This document shows positions 1-12,370 of a DNA stretch of 64,000 nucleotides, one piece after another. The position numbers and the translations under genes are program-made. The stretch covers positions 4,194,148 through 4,258,147 of the forward strand of contig OX442415.1 in the NCBI GenBank assembly GCA_949361645.1, in the 5' to 3' direction. How positions within the stretch are numbered: position 1 is the stretch's first letter; each line of letters begins with the position of its first letter. A model generated the notes under the pieces. That model ran no database searches and had not been told where the DNA came from. It saw only the letters and a list, made by a program, of their open reading frames with translations. This stretch comes from Spongilla lacustris (taxonomy: Eukaryota; Porifera; Demospongiae; Spongillida; Spongillidae).

Positions 1-1052
1 TTGGGTCATGACCAAGATATTTTATTTGGGACGTGACCATCTCTACCTACCAATTTGTGGTTAAAACATTATAGGCGACCATGTGTATATTGTGCATTGT
101 ACCGGTTGAAATTTGCTCTTAATTCTTTGTGAACATGCATTCAAACTCGCATCAATACTGATAGGTGTTTACAGATATTACCAATTTGTGGTTATGTAAT
201 GGTTTGATAGGCCGCATTTATTGAGTTGCACAATGGCAATTGGTTTGAACCAAAAACCACATGCATGTTGTTCAAACAAAAATGATAAGATTGCCATAAG
301 AATTATAGTTTGGTCTTGAAAACATCCACACTTTGAACCAATGATTTGGTTAGACATATCAATCAACTTGTTTACATTGTATATATAAGGAATGCAGTAA
401 TGATACACAAATGGCGCAAAATATTATCAGCGCGTGATGATATACCGGTATCATACAACTCACTCAGTGGGGGGGGGGGGGGGGGGGGGGGGCGCATATT
501 TTTAATTTCTGGTTTCTACCACTCTGAAAAAATGTACTGGGTCACACTGAATGTGTCAAAGAATTTTTAACCCCTCACAACTCCCCCTGTACATACCCCT
601 TGAAGTTATAGCATACATCGTGAATGAATAAAACAGAGGATGGCATGAGTTGAAACAAGGTCTAAAGGGGGGAAATGCCTTAGAGGTGTAGGCTACTTTA
701 AATCAGGTGATCTTACCCATGGTGTTTAGCCAAAAAAAAAGACTGTTGCTTTTTGTGCATTAATACATGTACTTATAGTTGAGCTATTTGTGATATATTG
801 ACAACATCTACAGGTGCAATGTACTCCTGCTTTTCAATGGCTCTATCTCTTGCCTGCTATAGAACTGAATGCTGTAAGCTCCTAAATTTGGACAAGGCTG
901 CATTTAACTTAGCTACTGATAGTCAATTATGCATTCTAGGTATGCTTTTGAAATGTGAAGGGGGAAACAATGTATTAATGCTCTTATAAACCAGTTTTTC
1001 ACATTCAGTGTGACACATTACATATTATCAGAGTGGTAGAAAAGGAAAATAG

Positions 1053-1145
<93 letters not shown>

Positions 1146-2153
1146 CCTGCTCTTATATTACTCAAATCTTTATGTCATGGTGTGCTTATCGACTCAATCG
1201 TGTCAAGTTTTTGGCTAGACTGCTCTTTTAAGAGAGGGAATGCATGCAAGTTCCCAGGTCAGAGTGGACCAACATATGGGTAGATTCTCTTGTTTTGTTA
1301 TGTGAGGGTGTGCTTGCAATACCTATCCAGTTAAGTAATCTTGCACAACATGGTTGTGCATACTGTTTAGGTATGAAAACCCCTGTGCTAAATAAGGTGT
1401 GCTTTCATAATGTTATATTGTGAGCTTCTAGCTGTGTGCATTATTCATTTAAACACCTGTAAGTCTTATATAATGGGGAAGATTGCAGTTTTATAGAAAG
1501 GTGTGCTTTGCAGCATGATGTGAGTCATATTGGATCATAGTGTGTGCTGTGGTTCTTATGCAGCCATAGCATCTCAACAAAAGTTAGAAAGAGCACCAGT
1601 ACATAATCTTGATGCTGACCAAAGTGTTGGCTTTATAAATTTTAAGAGGATCAAAGCAGTGAATTAAGCTTCATCAACACAAGTTAAATGTGCAGCACAT
1701 TATATAATTGATAATACTGTAACTATGCAGGATGATACAAAGGATATTCCAAGGTAGCCAAAATGTGTAAAACCCGGATTATGCCTCTTGCAAATTTGCA
1801 AATCTAATCTTGGATAGAAGAATCTAGAGAAACTCGTTTATGCATGGGTGGACCATTTACAATGTATAAATGACTACCCTTGGACTTTTATGTTTCTTTC
1901 ATTACGCAATTTTTTATTGTGCTCTTGCCCATGCCTAAATGAAAGAAAGATGTAACCTAATTTCTTAGTTTATCTTTTACTGCTATATGGTGCCATAGGT
2001 GGTGTATATACCTATGTACATGTATACATCCGTGTTTTGTAAAACTTCAAGGGTACTGTACAGGGGGGTTACTCTTAGTATAAAAATTTAAAACTATGTT
2101 TCTTAATGCCCTCCATATTCTGAGAGGGGTAGAAACCAAAGTCATACCTAAGA
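1..2153. other. Gene-free stretch with simple repeats
   Basis: I see no convincing gene here. The stretch is AT-rich and holds a run of 24 G at 469-492 and a pure AC dinucleotide microsatellite of about 41 units at 1059-1140. The short open frames lack domains, codon bias or splice context. Confidence 0.6.
1059..1140. repeat. (AC)n microsatellite, about 41 units
   Basis: An uninterrupted AC dinucleotide array read directly from the sequence. Such long perfect arrays are usually length-polymorphic. Confidence 0.98.
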
Positions 2154-2179
2154 CCCCCCCCCCCCCCCCCCCCCCCCAA

Positions 2180-2435
2180 GTAAATAAAAAAACTTCTCCA
2201 TCGAGAAAGTGATTGGTGGCATGTAGGATTGGTGGTGCAAAAAGCAAGGAAACAAGGTACAGCATGTTAAGTCCTAAATTTGCAAATGAAGAAGCCTATT
2301 TGCAAATGTACGACTGTGAGTTGTAGGATTCTACCAAACCTCACTTTAACATACTGTACCTTGTTTCCTTGCTTTTTGCACCACCAATCCTACACACCAC
2401 CAATCACTTTCTCGATAGAGAAGTTTTTGATTTAC
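2180..2435. repeat. Foldback (inverted repeat), arms about 90 bp
   Basis: The left arm (2180-2270) and right arm (2346-2435) are near-perfect reverse complements around a spacer of about 75 bp. Both arms contain CCACCAATC and CCTTGTTTCCTTGC in opposite orientations. A run of 24 C (2154-2177) lies directly before the left arm. No coding sequence is inside. It may be a foldback element or a small MITE; no target duplication was identified. Confidence 0.85.
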
Positions 2436-3002
2436 ATGTTCCCCTAATTTTTTTCCTCGTGGCTTAGTGTATTCGTTGCAATGTATAGGACGCTTAGATT
2501 CCTCTAATACTCCTAGTATCGGGTATCTGAGTAGGCCTCTTTTTTATTTTATTGATAGGCCTACGTTTGTTCTTTGGATATCTTAAACTCAGAGTTCTCC
2601 TTGTTAACGAGCCGTTTTCTTTGGCTTGGTCACCTTTGCTGAATTAGAACCGGCTGTTGTAAACGTGTCTGCAGCTGCGTACGTTAATTGTGCGTAGTCT
2701 GGCAAAAGTAAGACGCGTGTGGCACCATATTGCATACTGCTAGGCAACCAAGAATTTTAACCGATAATGAATTGCACCTGCTTGGGTCATTTCACCAATT
2801 ATGCATCTTATAATATCTGCATCAAAAGTTACGTTTGGAACTGATTAAAATTTGAAAGTAATTTCGTCTTCGTACTACGACATTCCTGTCGCGACTCGCG
2901 AGTTATACGTGATGAACGGAAGGAGGAGGAGTAGAACAAAATATATAAATAACGGAATTTTGGTAGCGACTTGTCGCTCTACGTAAACGGCACTGTTTAG
3001 CG

Positions 3003-3117
3003 TAGGGTGTGTATAATTGTGTAACCTTTTCATAAATCAAAATCGGTTATGTCGACTATGAAAAAAAGTCCAATCGATTGTTCAGGTTTATAGCAACTTG
3101 CAAATCGGTTATTAGAC
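3003..3117. mobile_element. Possible left end of a TAGGGTGTGTA-type hAT element
   Basis: The sequence TAGGGTGTGTA at 3003 resembles the terminus of the hAT element found at 28,982, and the following bases include AATCGATTGTTCAGG, like the subterminal repeats of that element. Related sequence with ATCGATTTT resumes after 5,090. I infer an older element interrupted by the transposon at 3118-5086; its right terminus was not found. Confidence 0.4.
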
Positions 3118-5086
3118 TTCAGGCCCGTAGCCAGGGGGGTGCAAACGGGTGCAATTGCACCCCCCCCCCCCCCCCCCCCCCCTTCCCCCCCCACTGGATG
3201 CAAGGTCCGCTTTGCAGGCTATGAATATTATTCACTTTATTGTGCAATCTACACATATATTAATAAGAACTGCCATGTGCACGATCGAGTGCATGTAAGA
3301 GCACTGGTACGGGATCAATTCGGGCTATGGCTCGACCAAGGTCCACCTCGGAAAAGGATATACTGATAAAATTGTGTGCATATACCCAGTATGGATAATT
3401 ATAATTATATCACATAGAAGTCAGTTCTCAAGTACCCTTCCCCCTCCCCCAACCATATGAACTATGCACTCTACAGTGTTTGGTGCGAAGGAAATAACTC
3501 ATTGGCCACAATGGTTTCAAAAAAGGTCTTGAATCCACTAACTAAAGATGAAGGTCGTGATATGTATCTACGCATGTAGTGTTCCGTTCCATCAGTGCAA
3601 AAGCTGACTGCAGCTGGTGATGAAGCATCTAACCGAAAGAATTTGCTGACTGTGGCACGGTGTCTGAGGTTTATGGCATGGAAAGGCCCGGCAATAGCTA
3701 TAGGCCTGGCATGGAACTAACTAGTAACAGAGCGGAATAGTTTTTATACTGCATGTAGGGATGGGTATGGGAGGGTCTGGGAACTAGGAGCGCTATATAG
3801 CTGTAAGCTCCTCCATCACATCAGCTTTGCAACTTTTGCCAGGTCTTGCAATTTTGTACTGAATTGCAAAATAGATTTGTGACTCTTCAATCCTACGGCA
3901 TTGTATGGCCAGATTTCAGTACTACTTTGTAATAATGAAAATGTGGTACCAGCCTTCCTTTAACAAGTAGTAAATAGAGTACTATGTAAAACCGCATGCA
4001 TTTGCTTTCATGTATATCTGCATGCAGGGTGAGCTGCCGTATGCTATGCACGTGATTGCAATTGTGCATTGCCCCAGCAGCTTTACATAGAGCTTTTGAA
4101 TTTATTTATTTTTATATACAGTCAATTGCAAAAAAAAAAAATTGCGACACTTCAATTCTTATGGCATTGGCCAAATTTACTACGTGAACCAAATAATGAA
4201 AATGTTGTACCAGCCTTCCTTTGTAGTAGTAAATAGGACTATTCTGGCAGTACAACTGAGAGGAAGACTTCACCACTGATATTTCTTTTCATACAGTAAC
4301 GTACATCATGCAGATTCTGTACTGTGAGCTGCCTTGAATTGTCAGTGCATCGCCCCCAGCACCTTTGCAACTTAACCAATTTTTTTTTAAGTCTTGCAAT
4401 TTTGTATTCAACTGCAAAAAATTTGTCACACTTCAATCCTATGGCATTGCATGGCCAGATTTTATGACCCAAATAATGAAAATGTGGTACCAGCCTTCCT
4501 TTACCAAGTAGTAAATAGTACTACTGTAGTAGAGGAAGACTATAACCGCATTTGCTTTCATGTACATCTGCATGTATGGTTAACTGCCATATGCTATGCA
4601 CGTGCATGCAGTTCTTGCATTGTGCATTGCCCCAGCATGCAGCTTTGCATGCAGACTTTATTCCGGCAGTCAATTGCAAAAAACAATCGCGACACTTATT
4701 CTATACCGCATTTTGCTAGATTTACTACATTGTATGAACCAAATAATGAAAATGTGGTACCAGCCTTCCTTTGAGGGACTGTGTAGTAGAGGAAGACTTT
4801 AACCATATTTACTTTTAATATTTGATACATCTGTAGCGTGAATTGTGCATTGCCCTGGGCAACTATTGCAAATCGTTATGTCTTACATGCAATTTTGTAT
4901 TCAAATGCAAAGGAATTCGCGACGCTTCATTCTTACGGCATTTCCGCATTGGCCAGATTTACTTAATACTTAGAACCACACACATACATGCATTGCTACA
5001 TGTATTATCCTGGCTACACCACTGGTTGAGTCCACTTATAACATACTTTGCACCCCCCCAACACATAACCTGGCTACGGGCCTGAA
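3118..5086. mobile_element. Non-autonomous DNA transposon, hAT-like, 1.97 kb
   Basis: An 18-bp perfect inverted repeat bounds the element (3118-3135 and 5069-5086; core CAGGCCCGTAGCCAGG). The flanks read ATTAGAC and TTTAGAC, a 7-bp near-perfect target duplication. A C run lies near the left end. The interior is a tandem array of roughly 260-280-bp units (about 3840-4975), each containing the phrase GTACCAGCCTTCCTTT (near 3940, 4205, 4485, 4755). It encodes no transposase, so it would depend on a partner in trans. Assignment to hAT rests on terminus style only. Confidence 0.75.
3840..4975. repeat. Tandem array of about 270-bp units inside the transposon
   Basis: Four to five diverged copies each contain TTGCAATTTTGTA, a GGCATT..GGCCAGATTT segment, AATGAAAATGT and GTACCAGCCTTCC in that order. 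Spacing between anchors is about 261, 280 and 270 bp. Units differ by many small indels, so the array is old. Confidence 0.8.
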
Positions 5087-6327
5087 TTTAGACACATTAA
5101 ATCGATTTTGGATTAATGCAGTACTTAATTTGTCAACGATTACCTAGGTTTTTCCAGGTTTTCCCGATTTTTTATATTGGCACGATAAATCACAGTTTCT
5201 CGAGTATATACACGTTGTATTGCTTATCAGCTGCTTATTTAAATCATTAAAACAACAGTCGTGAGCTATACGATAAATATCCACAGGGACTGCCAACGAG
5301 GTATATTCCACTGTTACGCCACACCCACAGGTGGGAATGATTCGGAGGATGGGAATTATGTGTTTCAAGCATCGCAGAAAAACACGTTCTTGTCTGTTCG
5401 TTCTTGTCTGTTCGCTCGGCGTCGCTACCAAATAAGGGACAAATAAGGTTCTTTAGCTTATTGTGAATATGACTATATCGTATTTTTCTAAAATGCTCAC
5501 CAGCAGCTTGCGCTCGAAACAACTAAAATGTTCCTATCAGGTACAATATGTCTGAAACACGTATACATGTAGTTCTCATCAGCAGCCATTGAAAGTCATA
5601 ATCCATTGTTCGAACAGCATGACCCTCAATAATTTGACAAGTACTGTCATGACCAGCTAGAAACACGTTTATGTACGAAATTCAGAATGTCATGGCCAAC
5701 AACACATCTGGAAAAGAGCCAGCCCCGGGTCACCGGGTGTACCTAAGTATTTGGACACCTGTCACCTGTGCAAAAGAGTGCGTAGCGCGTAACCCGTTTG
5801 ATTAACGCACATCACATAGAGTGCGAGCGTATGCGTGCAGTGCCGGGTCCCCAAACTAAGTGTTAATTGATTACATCAACAATGGTTCATCCTACCGATT
5901 ATTAACCCGTTATATTGGTAAGCATTTATATAAAGCGAAGGGGTGAGGACAGAGGAAAAAAATGCGTGAGTCGCCGCGAGAGCGCCGTCGAGCAGAATCG
6001 AGTCATTCTAGTGGTACATCAGTTTTTTGGGTCTCACTATATTATCTCAATGGCACCACTTAAAATGGCCGAGAAATTTTTCAACCCATGCACTGAAATA
6101 CGCTCCATTTCAGTTCAGCGCCTAATATAAAAAGTTACAATATTGTTTATATATAGCATGCATGCATGCATCTTACCACTTCAAAATTAGATTGTCAATT
6201 GCACCATGTTCTTTTGATTGCTCTTTCATTATCTCATACAGGTGACCCAGAATGAAACTATATATACATATACGACATACAATGAACTTTCCTGTGAAAC
6301 GTATACATGTATATATACGACGCTGAC
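5087..6327. other. Intergenic stretch, no gene recognised
   Basis: No exon could be supported. The phrase CACCACTTAAAATGGCCGAG at about 6051-6070 recurs near 12,303, so part of this stretch is a dispersed repeat. It lies downstream of the minus-strand exon at 6328-6449, so later exons of that gene could be expected here, but none was recognised. Confidence 0.5.
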
Positions 6328-6449
6328 CTCGATGTCTTTGGCGACGGGATAGTGCGGCACTTCCAACGAATGTAAAGTAGCTTTAGTACTACGACTAAAA
6401 TCGTCGGAGTGGCAATGCCCAACGTGATTCCCAGCAGCAGTAAAAACAT
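6328..6449 (-). CDS. Candidate first exon, membrane anchor of a P450-like protein
   Basis: An ATG at 6449 opens 40 codons with a strongly hydrophobic N-terminus (FLLLLGITLG..ILVVVLKLL), then a basic stretch and IPSPK, the arrangement of a microsomal cytochrome P450 anchor followed by its proline-rich hinge. The frame ends at a consensus donor (CGAG|gtcagc at 6328/6327). On the minus strand a TATAAA box lies about 35-40 nt upstream of the ATG, which favours a real transcription start. No P450 haem or helix exons were found downstream (below 6328), so the gene is either broken, extends past the window, or is another type of membrane protein. Confidence 0.4.
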
Positions 6450-6484
6450 CTCTGTCAGGACTGAATGTATGTCTGCTGTTACCG

Positions 6485-6490
6485 TTTATA
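6485..6490 (-). promoter_or_regulatory. TATA box (TATAAA) for the exon at 6328-6449
   Basis: Reading the minus strand, GCATATAAACGG sits roughly 36 nt before the candidate start codon. The distance leaves room for a transcription start about 30 nt downstream and a very short 5' leader. Confidence 0.4.
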
Positions 6491-6733
6491 TGCCTTTGCC
6501 TTTCAGTAAATTAACTATAGTTTATTTCCGACGGAGTATACGATCAATTAGATTAAACCGTGCATGCATCTACGGAATTCGAAGTATGTAGTCTGACCCG
6601 TACGATGTCATGGCCGAAGCAAAGTGTTGACTTGGAGGAGAATGAATTAAGAGTAAATACGTTGGTTGCTAACCACACTCAGTTTATGGCGGTTAAAATC
6701 ACGATGTTAAACCAGCTAGTCAGGAAAACACTT

Positions 6734-6869
6734 GTTTGCCAAATGTGACTTGAACCTACAGTCGTATGCTTTAATTCAATCTCCCAGCATCTATCTCATC
6801 ATGTCAAAAAGGTGTTTAAAGCTACCAATTAAAGCATACGACTGTAGGTTCAAATCCCATTTGGCAAAC
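6734..6869. repeat. Inverted repeat carrying a tRNA-like B box (possible SINE foldback)
   Basis: Two 43-bp arms (6734-6776, 6827-6869) are inverted copies with three mismatches, separated by 50 bp. The right arm contains GGTTCAAATCC, a perfect pol III B-box/T-arm sequence, preceded by AAAGCATACGACTGTA, which is like a tRNA 3' half with the anticodon arm shortened. A diverged copy of the same phrase (minus strand) occurs near 17,370-17,390. It could derive from a tRNA-related SINE inserted twice head to head. Confidence 0.55.
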
Positions 6870-9448
6870 TATATAGTTTTCCCAACATTTTGCAGTGTAG
6901 GGACAGTACCATGCATGTTGCATGCAGAATGTTGTGACCCAGACGTACAGGTAGGAAAATCAAATTTGGTCGTCTATAGAAACACATCTCTCAGTTAATT
7001 TGTAGAACTCTCACAATCGCCAATGACAGGTAGATGCATATGGTGGACTTTTGAAATACTTCAAAATGCACTTACCGCTAGCTTTAGCACACTTTCTTTG
7101 CGGATGCACACATACAATCAAGCAATGAACAGGGAAAGAACAGTCATAAACTGTTAAATTTAATTCATTTTTTATGTGCATGCTTATTCTATATAAATAG
7201 CTAGTTTTAAAAATAACGGTAAGCTAATCACATCTGTTTTCTTAGAAAGTACTTTTATTTTATCTCACAGTCCTCTAGTATGCATTTCAAGGAAGGTGAG
7301 TTTGCACTAGAAAGGAGCAACCTATCAAAATAATTTAAGAATTGTTGAGAGAAGGGATCTCTTGACATATTGGGTAAAGACCTGCAAAATAACATCAATA
7401 AAAGAAGTCTCCCTCATGGCCGATAAAGCATACTGTTTGATGTCACCTTCTAACTTGGATGCATGCACTATGTGAATGGGTATACATGTATGACACTATA
7501 GAAAACAATGAACTCCTGCTCACCAGCAAAGGGTAAGATATAGTTACACCTGTGTGTGTGTTGATTTATATGGAATGCATTTACTATCGTAAATATTGCA
7601 CCATAATTACTTTGATGTAGATAACAGTGCATTGCATCTTGTTTTAATTCTTTGAATTTAATAGTGTATACCTTGTTTGATCAATATTTTTTAGTTCTGT
7701 TCCTTCATAGTAATTCTAGGGTCAACTATCGGTAAGGTTGTGAGCTGTCGGTATTATAAGTAAGTAAACATCTGTTATCGAAAATTCCTCTACACCTTTC
7801 GATAAAAAGCTTACCGGTAAGTTTCATTACAGCACTGAACGGTAATGATTACCGCTAAGGAAGAGGGCGTGTCCAAAGGCATCTATAGCTACCTTAGTAT
7901 CATTTGGTCCATGATCCAGTAGGTTGTGGCCTTCCTTATTAATCCTTCTGCTGTAATTGGATGCATTCCTTCATAGCCTTCAAGTTTACAGCTGTCCTTT
8001 CCTAGTTTGATGGCTTATGATGTCCTCCAGAATACCCTGCACGGTTTTTTTTTGGCACGGAATTACAAGGCTGTAGGCAGTGGAGTACTTGAGGTTGCTG
8101 AAGCACCCCCAATTTTTTGGCAGACCTTTAATAGCGGTTTAAATAAAGATGGAGCATACATGCTCACACACACACACATGCACATTGACACACATAAGCA
8201 CACGCTACACACAGACACACATATACACACACACGTTCCCCTCTGCCCTCACCCCTTGATCCGCCCTGGCTTCTGTTGTGCTTATCACACCTCGTCAAAG
8301 GTGTGAGTTGCAAAAACAGGGCTGGCACTGTTCAAAGCTTTGTGGCCACAAAGAATGAAGCGCCTGATCAGATGGGTGACCAAATTGCACACTGAAGTGG
8401 ACATTCTAAAGTCATGGGATGGGTTTGTGCCCGAATGTAGGTGTGACAACCCTTTTCTTGCGTGGGTCCAGGGTAAAATGGAGAAGTGGCATGGGTGGAT
8501 TATGGTGCTGGCCCCCCCCCCCCCCCCCCCCCCCCCTCCCCCTATTTTCCTCACTGATCTAAATGTTGTGAATGTTGTTAATATTAAACGTTGAAATCTT
8601 GGGTGGGTGGGGGAAAGATAGTGCTACATGTATGGATATGCAACTGTGCAAAGTTTGCAGTTCAAAGCATTTCATTTTTCCTACATTTGATAGCATTACA
8701 TAATAATCAGGTGCTAATTTGATTTAGTAGTGCAGTCACACGAAGTCTCTTTGTCCATTTCTCCACACCTTCAGGTCTGCCAGCTGGACCTCACCATTGC
8801 CTTTCTTGTGGCCACCAAGGTGGCATTTTTATGGCTTAGAATGTGTTAAGAGTATAGGTGTTCATTGCGTAAGGGTTTCTTACACCTACTAATAAAGCAT
8901 GAAATACCCAACGAGGAATTTTTAGGCCCATGGTTACGAATTGCATTGGCATAGCTACACTTGTAACAAGAGATGCTACCTTATGGTGAACATGTACATT
9001 GCTGTTATGTGTATATCTGCATGGCTTTAGAATGCAACATGTAGTATGTAGTATTTCTACTCTGTGTGCAGTTGGTTTGCATAGACTATGTGTGCTAAAG
9101 CAGATCAAATCAAATGTAGTTTTTTATGCCATGCACTTGGCATAATGGCAAGGTACATAATGAAGCCAGGCAAGGAGAGGTCCACTTCAGAACTGGTTGG
9201 CCGTGGTTAAAATCTGGATACCTTTTAGTTTTACATGATGAGGCTGAACTTGATCAGGACATGTACTTGCGATTGGTGATGAAAATTTATTGGCTTGGTC
9301 CATACGAACTTTAGTGCATAAGTTAAAAATGTAAAATGTGATATTTAACCCCCTCCCTAATCCCAACCAACCCGCTCCCCCCCCTTAGACCAGACCAGTT
9401 TCTAAAATGACGAGTTCGAGGTAGGATTCCAGCGAAAGTAAAGGTAGA
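6870..9448. other. Gene-free stretch with CA-rich and poly-C repeats
   Basis: No exon is supported. The stretch includes an imperfect CA-rich tract (about 8163-8236) and a run of 25 C (8512-8536). Open frames crossing these tracts are products of the repeats. Confidence 0.55.
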
Positions 9449-9990
9449 GTGATGACCCTTACCACTGGTACTGATTTTGAAATGTTGTGTGGAACAGATC
9501 AGTTGGCATCAGGTTTGAAAGCAGGCATAGAAAGAGCAGTGCATGCAATGACAGATCCTTTTTGGACCCAGCATTCTTGTAATGGATGGGGGCTGTTGTT
9601 AGTGGATGCCAAGACTGCTTTTAACATGCATGCATGGTGAACTGAGTTGCTGCCTTGTGGAATGCTCATGTGTTATGGCCTCGATGCAGCCGTTTTTTGT
9701 TCAACACTTATAGAGGATTTGCTAGGCTTGTGTTAAGAGGATCAGATGAATGTCTATTCAGCAAGGAAGGTGTTACTCAAGGTGATCCTCTATCCATGCT
9801 TATCTATGCAGCTGCACTATTACCATTTGTAAAGTCACTGAAGGCCAAAGAGAACAGGCTGCAGGCCTGGTATGCAGATGACTCAGCTTGCATTGGTAAC
9901 ATCAAGGAGGGTTTGATCAGTTGGCTGAGCAAGGCCCAGCTTATGGATACTTTCCTGATCCCTCACAGCGGTTCAGCCGTCCAAATACGT
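9449..9990 (+). pseudogene. Decayed non-LTR retrotransposon reverse transcriptase
   Basis: The conceptual protein shows the order of a LINE reverse transcriptase: GTDQLASG, then GLLLVDAKTAFN (palm D), GVTQGDPLSM and WYADDSA (catalytic YADD) within about 160 codons. It is broken by frame changes: the first part (9449-9640) and the RT core (from about 9655) are in different frames, and near 9930 the expected GPAYGYFPDPS continues in a third frame, ending at a stop near 9990. Upstream and downstream domains are missing. The protein style matches LINEs common in sponges and cnidarians (from memory, not a search). Confidence 0.85.
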
Positions 9991-10209
9991 GTGACGATTA
10001 ATTCCCGCCGTCAATACACCCGACGTGCAAACAGTGAAACGTGGGTAGGCAGTCATTGTTTCCTTGGACCGTACGGTAGATATTTGGAACGTGGGCCGTA
10101 CGATCAAACCGTCTGCAAAGACACTAAATACACGCAATGAAATTATTTTTCTTGAGTCATTATAATTAGCGGCAAATTAAAGACTTTTAATATTGTGATC
10201 ACTGTGTAG

Positions 10210-10505
10210 AGTTTGTGTGCAAATCCACCTACTTCGAGCACCAGCTTGCTAACCATGGCTGTGCGTTCACTAGTCCTGAAGTTGAAGGAGTTGTTATTAC
10301 CAACAATGGTATGGCCTCGTATATGTACATATATCGTACTCAATCGTTACTAGTACTTTTAAAATTACCGGTACTTGTACAGCGGACCTCAACCAAACGT
10401 ACAGTTCAGATCCAGAGTCAGATGTAGAGCTAGCGGGGAACGAATTGTCGAGCCAGTGTTCTTCAAGCAAATGTAGCACAAGTGATACTGAAAACATGCA
10501 GCGAG
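10210..10505 (+). CDS. Two phase-matched exons of an unrecognised gene
   Basis: Exon a (10210-10308) follows a TAG acceptor and ends at AATG|gtatgg; exon b (10383-10505) follows a CAG acceptor and ends at CGAG|gtgcgt. The split codon G|CG joins them in frame. The first exon reads CKSTYFEHQLANHG; the second is acidic and serine-rich (SSDPESDVELAG, SSSKCSTSDTEN). Introns are about 75 nt, as in the solid genes of this window. I recognise no domain and found neither start nor end. It may be a relic of a transposon gene. Confidence 0.35.
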
Positions 10506-10636
10506 GTGCGTTGTCGATGCACTCACACATGCATTGTATAGCAGCCGCGAATATACTAGTATGTACACGTACACATGCATTGAGTCCTTTAAGTGGCCGT
10601 AACACAAATCATTCAGTAGCGTTATACCCATTTTGA

Positions 10637-10915
10637 ACGTCTCCAATACTCACCTTCGTGGGTGTGGCTTCACGTGTATATTGACATGTGTATTCTATAG
10701 AACACCTATGCTGTTATATGTCCGGAGAGCTTCAAAATCAGAACCTATACCCCATTTGAAGGTCTCCAGGGGTGTATTGTACCTTCATGGGTGTGGCTTT
10801 ATGTGGTGAGCTAAATCTTTAAGAGAGCTTCAAAATCAGAACCTATATACCATTTGAAGTTATCCAGGGGTGTGTTGTACCTTCATGGGTGTGGCTTTGT
10901 ATGGTAAGCCATAAC
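10637..10915. repeat. Three tandem units of about 97 bp
   Basis: Units each contain CATTTGAA, (G)TCTCCA or TATCCAGG, and TTCATGGGTGTGGCTT, spaced about 97 bp apart (near 10,628, 10,752 and 10,850). Phrases such as CTTCAAAATCAGAACCTATA are repeated between units. The array is non-coding. Confidence 0.75.
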
Positions 10916-11663
10916 AGCCAATGTTCTAATGTATGGACTTGTGCATTTCTCATGGTAGGTTGGAGCTGAACATGTGTAGGAAGAAGGATCAATTTGCACA
11001 CAAGCTAAAGAATGTTATTAACAAATGCATGTAAAAGTGCTGTTTTTACCACATTACATGGCAATATAAGAGATTATTGTGCCAATGAAGGGGTGGGGCA
11101 TCATGTTTACGAATGCATCAAATAACAAGTTACTGAGAGAAATATAATCACCATACATTTATGAGTCACCATCGATCGATTGTCGTTGAGCTATTCAACT
11201 GAGCGCTTGTGTGCGTGTCCAGTACATAGTAACGGTTGATAATTGAGTATAAATCTGCTTCCCACTATACAGTTGAAATTATAGAGTGGAACCACGTATA
11301 AATGACCCAGTAATGGCACCGTGTTTCTATGCAACCTATGCTTTTTATATATTATTGTTTACATGCATAGCTTTGTAGTGACATAAAGGGGATAATAAGA
11401 GACTTTATTTGAAAAAAAAATTATTTGATTTTTTATTTTGCATTTTTTCAAGTTTATAATTGAAATTACAACACAACATTATATCAGAGGCTCGGTAGGT
11501 GAGTTTTACTTTTACAGCCCAGCATAGTATTGATGTCACTGATGTTGTTGGAATATGATCTGGTTGTGTAGTTGGGGGTGGTGGGGGGGGGGGTGGGAGG
11601 GGCTGCTGATGGTAGATCTTGTGCAGATCCCTGTTGTTTGAACAATGGGCTTGCCAATAACCT
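10916..11663. other. AT-rich stretch, nothing recognised
   Basis: Apart from a short G-rich tract near 11,580-11,600 I see no gene, repeat boundary or RNA structure. Confidence 0.5.
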
Positions 11664-11903
11664 TTACCTAGTACCTAGAACGTAGCTCTCACCCGGGTCC
11701 TCTACTGTCACTCTTTTGCTTTTTGAATGTCCTACTGGCCATGGGTTGTAGGTCAGATGGAAGTACCACTTTCCCCTGTCACTACGGAAACGGATCGTCT
11801 CATCCCCACTTTTAATGGATGTGCAAGGAATCTGTCCTGATAAGTATTTTTCCCACTCTCTCTCGTGCACTGGTTTAGGTTTCTTTCCACCAAGGCTTGC
11901 CAT
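11664..11903 (-). CDS. Hypothetical 79-aa protein
   Basis: From the internal ATG at 11903 the frame reads 79 codons to a stop at 11664. It is rich in charged residues (GGKKPKPVHEREWEKYLSG; KSGDETIRFRSDRGKWYFH) and lacks hydrophobic segments. Composition looks protein-like rather than repeat-derived, but I recognise no family, promoter or splice partner. It could be a single exon or a transposon remnant. The frame upstream of this ATG is also open but less protein-like, so I preferred the downstream start. Confidence 0.3.
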   Translation of the reverse strand: MASLGGKKPKPVHEREWEKYLSGQIPCTSIKSGDETIRFRSDRGKWYFHLTYNPWPVGHSKSKRVTVEDPGESYVLGTR

Positions 11904-12370
11904 AGAGTAGGGTTGAGCCAAAACGCAGCGCGCGCACGACTGGAATGTATATTTAACGCCCGTTAACAATGGAGTTAATTTTTAATAACTGTACAATAAA
12001 CCCAATTTGTGTGAAAAAGATGGCAGCTCTCTAGGCTATTGTCGTTTTTGAATTATTTTGAACAAACGGTAAGTGGTGCATTGCTATTTAAAGTATGTAT
12101 AGGTATAGGAATCACTGAAGTTTGATCGAACCACACAGCGAGACCCATTACTATATCCTAGAAAGTGCAGTGAACGCGTGAGCGTGGTCGGGTAAAGTTG
12201 GGTCACGTCGAATTAAAACAACTGAAGGTTTATACGGACCAAAAACACCCTAGTGATTTAGTTTGGGTCTCCCGCTACTTAAAAATGTGTTTGTCATCAT
12301 TGCACCACTTAAAATGGCCGAGATATTTTTCAAACCACACCAGAATTCCTTATACGAAGTTCCACTCTAG

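Noticed and set aside
6734..6869. Functional tRNA gene
   Set aside because: Only a B-box half is present; there is no A box, acceptor stem or anticodon arm.
8007..8306. A 99-codon frame with TH repeats
   Set aside because: Its second half is a CA-rich tract and the first half has no recognisable features.
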